Origin: Flavobacterium filum DSM 17961
GTDB taxonomy: Bacteria; Bacteroidota; Bacteroidia; Flavobacteriales; Flavobacteriaceae
Direction of reading: 5' to 3'
NCBI RefSeq assembly: GCF_000425465.1
Contig: NZ_KE384381.1
Location: forward strand, 122,929 to 186,928
Length of the DNA: 64,000 nt
Within the stretch, counting starts at the first letter, position 1. Every line of letters starts with the position of its first letter. The notes under the pieces were generated by a model. It saw only the letters and a program-made list of their open reading frames with translations. It was not told where the DNA came from and ran no database searches. Made by a program: the position numbers and the translations under genes. This document shows, in pieces, positions 41,673 to 49,892 of this stretch.

Positions 41673-42935
41673 ATGTTTTTTTTATATAATTTATTGGTTC
41701 ATTTTGTTGGGTTTGTATTGAAAATCATTGCTGTTTTCAATCCAAAAATGAAACTTTTTGTAGAAGGACGAAAAACTGTTTTTGATCAAATTAAACAGAA
41801 AATTTCTTCAACAGACAAAACAATTTGGTTTCATGCAGCTTCTTTGGGCGAGTTTGAGCAAGGCATTCCGGTAATGGAAAAAATCAAAACCAAATTCCCC
41901 AACCATAAATTGATAGTGACATTTTTTTCGCCTTCCGGTTTTGAAGTGAGAAAAAACAATTCGATTGCTGATGTAACGATTTATTTACCCTTGGATACGA
42001 AACAAAACGCCAAACAATTTTTAGATTTAGTTCATCCAAAAATGGTGTTTTTTATCAAATATGAATATTGGCCAAATTACCTCCATGAACTCAAAAAAAG
42101 GCAAATAAAAACGTATCTAATTTCAGGAATTCTGAGAGAAAATCAAGTCTTTTTTAAATGGTATGGCGGATTTTATCGAAATTGTTTAAAAACATTTGAC
42201 TACTTTTTTGTGCAAAACGAATCCTCAAAAAAACTATTGCAATCGCTTGACTATCAAAACGTAAAAATATCCGGAGATACTCGATTTGATCGTGTAGTTT
42301 CTATTTTAGAAAGAGATAATTCGTTAGATTTTATTGAAGAATTCAAAGATAACACAACAACTATCGTCATAGGAAGTTCGTGGCCAAAAGACGAAGAATT
42401 ATTGATAAATTTTATAAATAATTCAACTGAAAAGGTAAAATTCATCATTGCTCCGCACAATATCAAACCGGAACAAATTTTGGAATTGCAAAAATCGATT
42501 ACAAAAAAATCGATTTTATTTTCGGATTATTCGGATGCTTTACGGACAGGTCGCGACCTGTCCCTACGGGAATATGATGTTTTCATCATCAACACGATTG
42601 GACTTCTAACAAAAATTTATTCATACGCTAACATTTCCTACGTTGGCGGCGGATTTGGAAATCCCGGTGTGCACAATATTTTAGAACCGGCAACATTTGG
42701 TATTCCCATCGTTATCGGACCAAATTATGCTCATTTTGCTGAGGCAATAGCTTTAGTAAATATGGAAGGTTGCGTTTCTATTTCCAATCAAAATGAATTG
42801 AATGAAACGATTTCGACTTTACTTTCCAATGATGATATTCGACACGAAAAAGGTCATATTTGCGGTACTTTCGTGCAAATGAACAAAGGTGCTACCGAGG
42901 TTATTTTAAATCATATTGATAATGACAACCTTTAA
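41673..42935 (+). CDS. kdtA: 3-deoxy-D-manno-octulosonic acid (Kdo) transferase
   Basis: A 420-residue inner-membrane-associated glycosyltransferase (GT30) that attaches Kdo to lipid A. Motifs: TIWFHAASLGEFEQGIPVMEK (with the catalytic-base Glu in GEFEQ), VTFFSPSGFEV, FFIKYEYWPNYLHELKK, RFDRV, the SSWPKDE donor-binding segment, and SYVGGGFGNPGVHNILEPATFGIPIVIGPNY. Between the FSDYSD and EYDVFIINT segments the residues LRTGRDLSLR are encoded by a 20-bp GC-rich palindrome that looks like an in-frame inserted element (42541-42564). The frame stays open. It overlaps the next gene by 14 nt. Confidence 0.93.
   Translation: MFFLYNLLVHFVGFVLKIIAVFNPKMKLFVEGRKTVFDQIKQKISSTDKTIWFHAASLGEFEQGIPVMEKIKTKFPNHKLIVTFFSPSGFEVRKNNSIADVTIYLPLDTKQNAKQFLDLVHPKMVFFIKYEYWPNYLHELKKRQIKTYLISGILRENQVFFKWYGGFYRNCLKTFDYFFVQNESSKKLLQSLDYQNVKISGDTRFDRVVSILERDNSLDFIEEFKDNTTTIVIGSSWPKDEELLINFINNSTEKVKFIIAPHNIKPEQILELQKSITKKSILFSDYSDALRTGRDLSLREYDVFIINTIGLLTKIYSYANISYVGGGFGNPGVHNILEPATFGIPIVIGPNYAHFAEAIALVNMEGCVSISNQNELNETISTLLSNDDIRHEKGHICGTFVQMNKGATEVILNHIDNDNL
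42544..42563. repeat. Perfect 20-bp palindrome inside kdtA
   Basis: GGACAGGTCGCGACCTGTCC is a perfect palindrome in a GC-poor gene. It sits in a 24-nt unit (42541-42564) bounded by TACGG at 42541-42545 and again at 42565-42569, like a short target duplication. The 24 nt equal eight codons, so the reading frame is kept. It looks like a REP-type element. Confidence 0.75.
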
Positions 42936-43368
42936 ACCATTATCCGTCTCAGATATTGACAAAATCCTTCAAATGTTGGAGGAATTTTATGCCATCGACC
43001 ATTATCCTTTTGAAATCGAAACATCCACAAAACTCTTTCATCAATTCATCGAAAATGAAAATCTTGGAAAAGCTTGGCTAATTTTTGATGAAAATGAAAT
43101 TGTTGGCTATGCTATTCTCACTTTTGTTTTTAGTTTTGAATACCAAGGAAGAATTGCTTTTTTAGACGAATTATACATCAAAAAATCTGCTCAAGGAAAG
43201 GGTTTTGGCAAACAAACGCTGCATTTCATTCGTCAAGAAGCTCATAAATTATCGTTAAAAATCATTTATTTAGAAGTCGAACCTCACAATCATGCTGCTC
43301 AAAAATTGTATATTGCAAACGATTTCGAAGAACATAAACGAAAATTATTCAAATACACCGTACAATAA
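42922..43368 (+). CDS. GNAT-family N-acetyltransferase
   Basis: A 148-residue acetyltransferase. The acetyl-CoA site is clear: FLDELYIKKSAQGKGFGKQTLHFIRQEA (motif A, Q-G-K-G-F-G), and the terminal LEVEPHNHAAQKLYIANDFEEHKRKLFKYTV is the usual motif B with the Tyr. Substrate unknown. The ATG at 42922 gives MTTFKPLSVSDIDKILQML; the TTG at 42916 is less likely. It overlaps kdtA by 14 nt. Confidence 0.9.
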   Translation: MTTFKPLSVSDIDKILQMLEEFYAIDHYPFEIETSTKLFHQFIENENLGKAWLIFDENEIVGYAILTFVFSFEYQGRIAFLDELYIKKSAQGKGFGKQTLHFIRQEAHKLSLKIIYLEVEPHNHAAQKLYIANDFEEHKRKLFKYTVQ

Positions 43369-43389
43369 AAACATACTAAACAACTCATT

Positions 43390-45549
43390 ATGAAATTTTT
43401 ACGCTTACTCATCCTGTTTCTTTCTTTTTCTGCATTTGCCCAACAAGGCGGTATGTGGATTCCGTCACTTTTGGAAGGAATGAACGAAAAAGAAATGAAA
43501 TCACTCGGCATGAAAATGTCGGCTAAAGATATTTACGACGTCAACAAATCAAGTATGAAAGACGCCGTACCGCATTTCAACAACGGTTGTACATCAGAAG
43601 TCATTTCACCAAAAGGTTTATTATTGACCAATCACCATTGTGGTTACGGACAAATTCAATCGCATTCTACAGTTGAACATGATTATTTGGAAAATGGTTT
43701 TTGGGCCATGCGACTTGAAGACGAATTGCCAAATGAAGATTTAGTGGTTACTTTTATTGTAAAAATTGAAGATGTTACGGCTAAAGTATTAGAAAATACT
43801 CAATCGCTTACAAACGAAGCGGATAAACAAAAGAAAATTCAAGATAACATTTCAGCTTTAACCAATTCACTACCGAAAGAAAGTTGGCAAGAAAACCGAA
43901 TCAGGACGTTTTATGATGGCAATCAATACATCTGGTTTGTAGTTGAAACTTATAAAGATGTACGTTTGGTGGGTGCTCCGCCTTCCTCCATAGGAAAATT
44001 TGGTTCTGATACTGATAACTGGGTTTGGCCTCGTCATACGGGAGATTTTTCACTTTTCAGAATTTACGCTGATAAAAACAATCGTCCGGCTGCTTATTCA
44101 AAAGACAATGTGCCATATACACCAAAACATTATTTTCCTGTTTCCATTGATGGTGTTCAAGAAAATGATTTCACCATGGTTTTTGGTTTTCCCGGAAGAA
44201 CACAAGAATATTTACCGGCAGTTGCTGTAGAACAAATTGTAAATGAATTAAATCCTGCTAAGATTGAAGTTCGTGATGCTGCTTTGAAAGTGCAAGACGG
44301 ATTCATGCGAAAAGACAAAGCCATCAAAATTCAATATGCGGCAAAATATGCATCTGTTGCTAATTACTGGAAAAAATGGATTGGTGAAACCAAAGGATTA
44401 AAAAAATCTAATGCGGTTCAAATCAAAAAAGAGTTTGAAAAAGATTTCATGAATAAAGTTGCTAAAGCCGGAAAGCAAGCAGAATATGGCAATTTACTTT
44501 CAGAATTTGAAAAAAATTATAAAGACATTGCTCCATATGCATTGAGCCGTGACTATTTTATGGAAGTAGTCATGCGAAACACAGAAATATTGAGCTTTGG
44601 TTATCGATTAGTACAATTGGAAAACCTATATAATTCAAGAGGTGAAAAAGCATTTAATGATCGAAAAGAAAACTTTATTTCTGCCTTTGAAGAAATGTAC
44701 AAAGACTTCAATCCGATGGTGGATGAAAAAGTAATGGAACAATTAATTGAGTTATATGCTACAAAATCGCCTAAAGAATTTTTACCAGAAGGTTTATTCA
44801 ATCAAGATTTAAAAGCTAAAACCGCAGAAATTTTTAAAACTTCAAAACTAACAAGCTACAATGGTTTTAAAGATTTACTTGCCGGAGATGCCAAAACGGT
44901 TCTTGAAAAATTAAACAATGATAACGGATTTGCTTTTGTAAAAATGCTAACGGAAGCTTATAATAAAAATGTATTACCAAAATATGACGAAATCAATTTA
45001 AAAAATACGGCTTTGCAACGCACGTACATGAAAGGAATTTTGGAATTGAGTCCGAAAGAAGCTCGAATATTCCCGGATGCCAATTCTACGTTACGTGTAA
45101 CGTATGGAAAAGTGAAAGGTTATGCACCAAGCGATGCCGTTTATTATAGCCCAGTGACGTATTTAGAAGGAGTGATGGAAAAATACATTCCGGGCGATTA
45201 TGAATTTGATGTTTCGCCAAAATTAATTGAGCTATACAATAATAAAGATTTTGGCCCATATGCTGAAAACGGAAAACTTCCGGTGAACTTCATTGGTACT
45301 AATCACACGACGGGTGGAAATTCAGGTAGTCCGGCAATTGATGCACATGGAAACCTAATCGGATTAAACTTTGACCGCGTTTGGGAAGGAACCATGAGTG
45401 ACATTTATTATGATCCGGCCATTTGTAGAAATATTATGGTTGATATTCGTTATGTTTTGTTTGTTGTAGATAAATATGCAGGAGCAAAACACCTCATTGA
45501 AGAGATGAAAATTGTTCATCCGAAACAAAAAAAGAAAAAGAAAAAATAA
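43390..45549 (+). CDS. S46-family dipeptidyl-peptidase, DPP11-like
   Basis: A 719-residue exported serine peptidase that removes dipeptides from peptide N-termini in the periplasm. Signal peptide MKFLRLLILFLSFSAFAQ. Catalytic segments: TNHHCGYG (His82/His83), FGSDTDNWVWPRHTGDFSLFRIYAD (Asp region) and TTGGNSGSPAID with Ser645. The residue lining the S1 pocket reads GLNFDRVWEG, Arg663. In Porphyromonas enzymes an Arg at this place marks DPP11 (Asp/Glu at P1), whereas Gly marks DPP7 (hydrophobic P1), so this is predicted to be DPP11-like. The C-terminus is very lysine-rich (KQKKKKKK). Confidence 0.9.
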   Translation: MKFLRLLILFLSFSAFAQQGGMWIPSLLEGMNEKEMKSLGMKMSAKDIYDVNKSSMKDAVPHFNNGCTSEVISPKGLLLTNHHCGYGQIQSHSTVEHDYLENGFWAMRLEDELPNEDLVVTFIVKIEDVTAKVLENTQSLTNEADKQKKIQDNISALTNSLPKESWQENRIRTFYDGNQYIWFVVETYKDVRLVGAPPSSIGKFGSDTDNWVWPRHTGDFSLFRIYADKNNRPAAYSKDNVPYTPKHYFPVSIDGVQENDFTMVFGFPGRTQEYLPAVAVEQIVNELNPAKIEVRDAALKVQDGFMRKDKAIKIQYAAKYASVANYWKKWIGETKGLKKSNAVQIKKEFEKDFMNKVAKAGKQAEYGNLLSEFEKNYKDIAPYALSRDYFMEVVMRNTEILSFGYRLVQLENLYNSRGEKAFNDRKENFISAFEEMYKDFNPMVDEKVMEQLIELYATKSPKEFLPEGLFNQDLKAKTAEIFKTSKLTSYNGFKDLLAGDAKTVLEKLNNDNGFAFVKMLTEAYNKNVLPKYDEINLKNTALQRTYMKGILELSPKEARIFPDANSTLRVTYGKVKGYAPSDAVYYSPVTYLEGVMEKYIPGDYEFDVSPKLIELYNNKDFGPYAENGKLPVNFIGTNHTTGGNSGSPAIDAHGNLIGLNFDRVWEGTMSDIYYDPAICRNIMVDIRYVLFVVDKYAGAKHLIEEMKIVHPKQKKKKKK

Positions 45550-45668
45550 GATTATAATAATACCCACAAAAAAATAGGGTTTTCACACTAAATTTTACAC
45601 AAAAAAGCGAATTCAAACGTTTGAAATTCAGTGGTTTTATTTTTTTTTATTTTTTTTAGTAAAAATAT

Positions 45669-45697
45669 TTTGTTGAATCAAAAAATTTATATCTTTG
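45669..45697 (+). promoter_or_regulatory. Two-part Bacteroidota promoter for the Ala/Glu-rich lipoprotein gene
   Basis: TTTG (45669-45672), a 17-nt spacer and TATCTTTG (45690-45697) match the -33/-7 consensus. The start should be near 45703, leaving about 30 nt before the ATG. It is one of the best promoters in the window. Confidence 0.75.
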
Positions 45698-45734
45698 CCT
45701 CGAATTAATAATTAACCTTTTATAATTTAGTAAG

Positions 45735-45938
45735 ATGAAAAAAGTAATTTTAAGTTTAGTATTTGTTGCTGCTTTAACAGTAGTATCTTGTAAAGAAAAA
45801 GAAGCTGAAGTAACTGAAGAAGTAGTAACTGAAGAAGTTGCTCCTGAGGTTGTTGAAGAAGCTGCTCCAGTTGTTGACTCTGCTGCTGCTGCTACTGAAG
45901 CTGCTGCTACTGAAGCTGCTGCTCCTGCTACTAAATAA
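45735..45938 (+). CDS. Small Ala/Glu/Val-rich lipoprotein
   Basis: A 67-residue lipoprotein with signal MKKVILSLVFVAALTVVSC (modified Cys19). The mature part is low-complexity: repeats of VTEE and APEVVEEAAP, then an alanine-rich tail with ATEAAATEAAAPATK. It is acidic, probably disordered, and of unknown function. A strong promoter and a strong terminator surround it, so it may be highly expressed. Confidence 0.8.
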   Translation: MKKVILSLVFVAALTVVSCKEKEAEVTEEVVTEEVAPEVVEEAAPVVDSAAAATEAAATEAAAPATK

Positions 45939-45963
45939 TTAGTAACAAGCTAACAGAAAAATC

Positions 45964-45989
45964 ATCCCGACTAGTTCGGGATTTTTTTT
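45964..45989 (+). terminator. Rho-independent terminator
   Basis: ATCCCGA (45964-45970) pairs with TCGGGAT (45976-45982), 5-nt loop, then a T-run. Confidence 0.9.
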
Positions 45990-46030
45990 GCTTTAAAGTG
46001 AAGGAAACGAAAAATATTCTAAATTTTGTT

Positions 46031-46060
46031 TTCAGTTTCAGTTACAGTTACAGTTTACAG
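46031..46060. repeat. Short hexamer tandem repeat
   Basis: About five units of CAGTTT/CAGTTA repeat with period 6. The rest of 45990-46254 shows no gene or other structure. Confidence 0.5.
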
Positions 46061-46254
46061 ATTAATCATTTTGAAATTATTCAACTAATAACGAGCTTAA
46101 AATATTTTTTATTAACTTGAAAAAAAATCAGCATTTAACTTATTAAAAATCTTTGTGCCTTTTTTTCTTTTAGGCAGAATTAATATGAAAGAATAAAATT
46201 TGGGCAAATTTGAATATAAAAAAAGCTCCATCTGAAAAACAAATGAAGCTTTTG

Positions 46255-46340
46255 TACTCAAGGCGGGACTTGAACCCGCACGAACATTACTGTTCACTGG
46301 ATTTTAAGTCCAGCGTGTCTACCAATTCCACCACTCGAGC
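46255..46340 (-). tRNA. tRNA-Leu (anticodon TAA)
   Basis: The - strand starts GCTCGAGTGGTGGAATTGG and forms an acceptor stem with CTTGAGT plus A (two G-U pairs). The anticodon loop is CTTAAAA with anticodon TAA. There is a long variable arm (TGAACAGTAATGTTCG) as expected for a class II tRNA, and a T-arm GCGGGTTCAAGTCCCGC. 86 nt; CCA not encoded. Confidence 0.96.
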
Positions 46341-46355
46341 ATTATGTGATAGTAG

Positions 46356-46428
<73 letters not shown>

Positions 46429-46567
46429 GTACAGGTTTTTTTAAAGAACAACACTACTTGTTGAGCAATGCGGATGCAAATGTACTATAAATATTTACTT
46501 TTACAAGTGTTTTTTGGAAAAAAATTTACTTCAAAAACTAATGTTTTGAAAGTTAATTCGATAGCGT

Positions 46568-49183
46568 TTATTTTTTAGTTAACATTCGCTTGATTTCATT
46601 CAATTTCATCAACGCTTCCACCGGAGTGAAGGTATTGATGTCGATATTTAAAATTTCTTCTTTGATTTCTTCCAACAACGGATCATCCAAATTGAAAAAA
46701 CTCAATTGCATTTCATCCTTCGAGGCTTTGATACCGGATAATTCTTCACTCGAATGATTTTTCTCTAATTTCTTTAAAATCTTTTGGGCTTTTTTAATCA
46801 CCGTTTGTGGCATTCCCGCCATTTTGGCTACGTGAATACCAAAACTATGCTCTGTGCCGCCTTTTACCAATTTTCGGATGAACAAAACGGTATCTTTCAA
46901 TTCTTTAACCGAAACATTGAAATTTTGAATGCGTCCAAATGTAACTTCCATTTCGTTTAACTCGTGATAATGTGTAGCAAACAAGGTTTTTGGTCGGTTA
47001 GGATGTTCGTGCAAATATTCGGCAATCGCCCATGCAATGGAAATTCCGTCATACGTACTGGTTCCGCGACCAATTTCATCCAACAAAACTAAACTTCGTT
47101 CAGAAATGTTATTCAAAATGGAAGCGGTTTCATTCATCTCCACCATAAACGTCGATTCGCCCATCGAAATGTTATCACTCGCTCCAACTCTAGTAAATAT
47201 TTTATCGACAATTCCCATTCGCACTGCTTCTGCCGGAACAAAGCTTCCCATTTGAGCTAACAGTACAATCAACGCCGTTTGTCTCAAAATTGCGGATTTA
47301 CCAGACATATTCGGGCCGGTAATCATAATAATTTGTTGCGAATCTCGATCCAAAAAAACATCATTGGCAATATAGGGAACACCAACCGGCAATTGTTTTT
47401 CAATGACAGGATGACGACCGTTAGTAATTTCTAATTCAAACGAATCATCTAAAATTGGGCGTACATAATTATTTTCAATGGCTAATTGCGTGAATGAGTT
47501 CAAACAATCCAATTGAGCAATCAAAGCGGCATTCAATTGAACCGGTTTGATGTAGGTACCAATCCAAATCACTAATTGTTCAAATAATTGCGATTCTAAT
47601 TGATAAATTTTGTCTTCTGCCCCTAGAATTTTGGTTTCATATTCTTTTAGTTCTTCCGTAATGTATCGTTCGGCATTCACTAAGGTCTGCTTTCTAATCC
47701 ATTCTGCCGGAACTTTATCTTTGTGTGTATTTCTAACTTCTATGTAATAGCCAAACACATTGTTAAACGAAATTTTCAACGAGGATATTCCGGTTCGCTC
47801 CGATTCTCTGGTCTCAATTCCTTCTAAATATTCTTTACCGGAAGTAGAAATTGCTCTTAATTCATCTAATTCGGGATGAATTCCATTGGCGATAGCATTC
47901 CCTTTATTGATGGAAACGGGAGCATCTTGATTCAAAGTGGTTTTGATTTTTTCACGCAATAAATCACACGCATGTAAACTATCTCCGATGGCTTTTAAGG
48001 ATTCATTTGTACTAGCCAAAGCCAAGGTTTTGATAGGAATAATAGCATCTAAAGAATGACAAAGATTCATTACTTCACGAGGTGAAACTTTTCCGGTAGC
48101 CACTTTAGAAATCAATCGTTCCAAATCGGAAATTTGTTTGATTTGGTATTGAATCTTTTGTAAAACTTCTGAATTTTCCTTTAAAAAAGTTACCACTTCG
48201 TGACGGGATTGAACCTTTGCTGCATCTTTCAAAGGCAAAGCCAACCAACGTTTCAACAAACGAGAACCCATCGGTGAAAGCGTTTTATCTATCACATCCA
48301 ACAACGTAACCGCATTGGGATTAGTACTGTGGTATAATTCTAAATTTCGAATCGTAAAACGATCCATCCACACATACGCATCTTCAGCAATGCGTTGAAT
48401 AGAAGTAATATGTTGGATTTTATTATGTTGCGTTTCTGACAAATAATACAAAACCGCTCCTGAAGCTACGATTCCTTCTTGCAATTCTTCAATACCGAAA
48501 CCTTTTAGTGAATTGGTTTGAAAATGCTTGGTTAATACTTCATTTCCGTAATCTTCAGTATACACCCAATCTTCAAGAAAGAAGGTATGAAAATCTTCAC
48601 CAAAAGCTGTTTTGAATTGTTGTTTGTGATTTTTAGTCACAAGAATTTCGCTCGGACTAAAATTTTGCAACAATTTATCAATGTATTCTTCATTACCTTG
48701 AGCAGTTAAAAATTCGCCTGTAGAAACATCTAAAAAGGAAACACCAATTTGCTTTTTACCAAAATAAACCGAAGCTAAAAAGTTATTTGATTTGGCTTGT
48801 AACACCTCATCGTTCATGGAAACACCGGGAGTAACTAATTCTGTAACACCTCGTTTCACAATGGTTTTGGTCATTTTTGGGTCTTCCAACTGATCACAAA
48901 TCGCCACCCGAAGTCCGGCTTTGACCAATTTTGGTAAATAGGTATTCAGGGAATGATGAGGAAAACCCGCAAGAGCAGTTTCTGAATCAGAGCCGGCTCC
49001 CCTTTTTGTCAAAACAATTCCAAGAATTTGCGAAGCCCGAACAGCATCTTCACCAAACGTTTCATAAAAATCGCCCACACGAAACAACAAACAAGCATCA
49101 GGATATTTGGCTTTGATTTGATTGTATTGTTTCATTAAAGGAGTTTCCTTTGGTTCTTTTACGGCGTTGACTTTTGCTGACAA
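46568..49183 (-). CDS. mutS: DNA mismatch repair protein MutS
   Basis: An 871-residue MutS1-type mismatch sensor. The N-terminal mismatch-binding domain has the Phe-x-Glu motif in [14 protein letters not shown]. The ATPase domain has Walker [32 protein letters not shown], the Walker [22 protein letters not shown] and [11 protein letters not shown]. The C-terminus ([20 protein letters not shown]) is as in other MutS proteins. Single gene, with a - strand TATTTTTG box at 49207-49214. Confidence 0.97.
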   Translation of the reverse strand: MSAKVNAVKEPKETPLMKQYNQIKAKYPDACLLFRVGDFYETFGEDAVRASQILGIVLTKRGAGSDSETALAGFPHHSLNTYLPKLVKAGLRVAICDQLEDPKMTKTIVKRGVTELVTPGVSMNDEVLQAKSNNFLASVYFGKKQIGVSFLDVSTGEFLTAQGNEEYIDKLLQNFSPSEILVTKNHKQQFKTAFGEDFHTFFLEDWVYTEDYGNEVLTKHFQTNSLKGFGIEELQEGIVASGAVLYYLSETQHNKIQHITSIQRIAEDAYVWMDRFTIRNLELYHSTNPNAVTLLDVIDKTLSPMGSRLLKRWLALPLKDAAKVQSRHEVVTFLKENSEVLQKIQYQIKQISDLERLISKVATGKVSPREVMNLCHSLDAIIPIKTLALASTNESLKAIGDSLHACDLLREKIKTTLNQDAPVSINKGNAIANGIHPELDELRAISTSGKEYLEGIETRESERTGISSLKISFNNVFGYYIEVRNTHKDKVPAEWIRKQTLVNAERYITEELKEYETKILGAEDKIYQLESQLFEQLVIWIGTYIKPVQLNAALIAQLDCLNSFTQLAIENNYVRPILDDSFELEITNGRHPVIEKQLPVGVPYIANDVFLDRDSQQIIMITGPNMSGKSAILRQTALIVLLAQMGSFVPAEAVRMGIVDKIFTRVGASDNISMGESTFMVEMNETASILNNISERSLVLLDEIGRGTSTYDGISIAWAIAEYLHEHPNRPKTLFATHYHELNEMEVTFGRIQNFNVSVKELKDTVLFIRKLVKGGTEHSFGIHVAKMAGMPQTVIKKAQKILKKLEKNHSSEELSGIKASKDEMQLSFFNLDDPLLEEIKEEILNIDINTFTPVEALMKLNEIKRMLTKK

Positions 49184-49206
49184 GGTCTTTTATTTTGGTT
49201 AGGATT

Positions 49207-49214
49207 CAAAAATA
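49207..49214 (-). promoter_or_regulatory. -7 promoter box for mutS
   Basis: TATTTTTG on the - strand matches TAnnTTTG, 23 nt upstream of the ATG. Confidence 0.45.
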
Positions 49215-49291
49215 CAGAAATAAAAATTCAATGACAATAACAATAGCAAAAATCAATTTCAATATCAAATGTAAATTTCAAATTCATTACC

Positions 49292-49299
49292 TATTTTTG
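49292..49299 (+). promoter_or_regulatory. -7 promoter box for the SpoU methyltransferase gene
   Basis: TATTTTTG matches TAnnTTTG and ends only 4 nt before the ATG at 49304, so the transcript could start at or next to the start codon (leaderless). Confidence 0.45.
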
Positions 49300-49303
49300 C
49301 AAG

Positions 49304-49846
49304 ATGAGAAAATTAGCCAATTCTGAACTGGAACGTAAAAATATTGAAGAGTTTAAACAAGCTCAAAAAACACCAATTATCATAGTTTTAGATGATATTA
49401 GAAGTTTGCACAATATTGGTTCGGTATTTAGAACTTCTGATGCGTTTTTGATTGAAAAAATCTACTTATGTGGTATCACGGCTACTCCACCCAATAAAGA
49501 AATTCACAAAACAGCTTTAGGAGCAACAGATACAGTAGCTTGGGAATATCAAAAAAATGTTTTGGATGTTATTGTCAAATTGAATTTAGAAAACATTTCC
49601 GTTTTTGCCATCGAACAAGTTGAGAATTCTGTAATGTTGAATGATTTTGAGGTTGAAAAAGGCAAAAAATACGCTTTAATTTTTGGCAACGAGGTAAAAG
49701 GTGTATCACAACAAGCAATCGAAAAATGTGATGGTGTGATTGAAATTCCGCAATTGGGCACCAAACATTCCTTGAATATATCAGTAAGTACCGGAATTGT
49801 GGTATGGGATTTCTTTAAAAAACTGATTGTTTTAGGAGAAAATTAG
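49304..49846 (+). CDS. SpoU/TrmH-family RNA 2'-O-methyltransferase
   Basis: A 180-residue SPOUT methyltransferase that modifies ribose 2'-OH of tRNA or rRNA. Motif 1 is DDIRSLHNIGSVFRTSDAF, motif 2 is ALIFGNEVKGVSQQAIEKCDG, and motif 3 is EIPQLGTKHSLNISVSTGIVVW, together forming the SAM-binding knot. There is no N-terminal substrate-binding extension, so it resembles the minimal TrmL/TrmH-like type; the target nucleotide is unknown. Confidence 0.9.
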   Translation: MRKLANSELERKNIEEFKQAQKTPIIIVLDDIRSLHNIGSVFRTSDAFLIEKIYLCGITATPPNKEIHKTALGATDTVAWEYQKNVLDVIVKLNLENISVFAIEQVENSVMLNDFEVEKGKKYALIFGNEVKGVSQQAIEKCDGVIEIPQLGTKHSLNISVSTGIVVWDFFKKLIVLGEN

Positions 49847-49892
49847 CATTTAGTCAACCTTTCGTCTGTTCGTTATTTCCTATTTTTACAAA

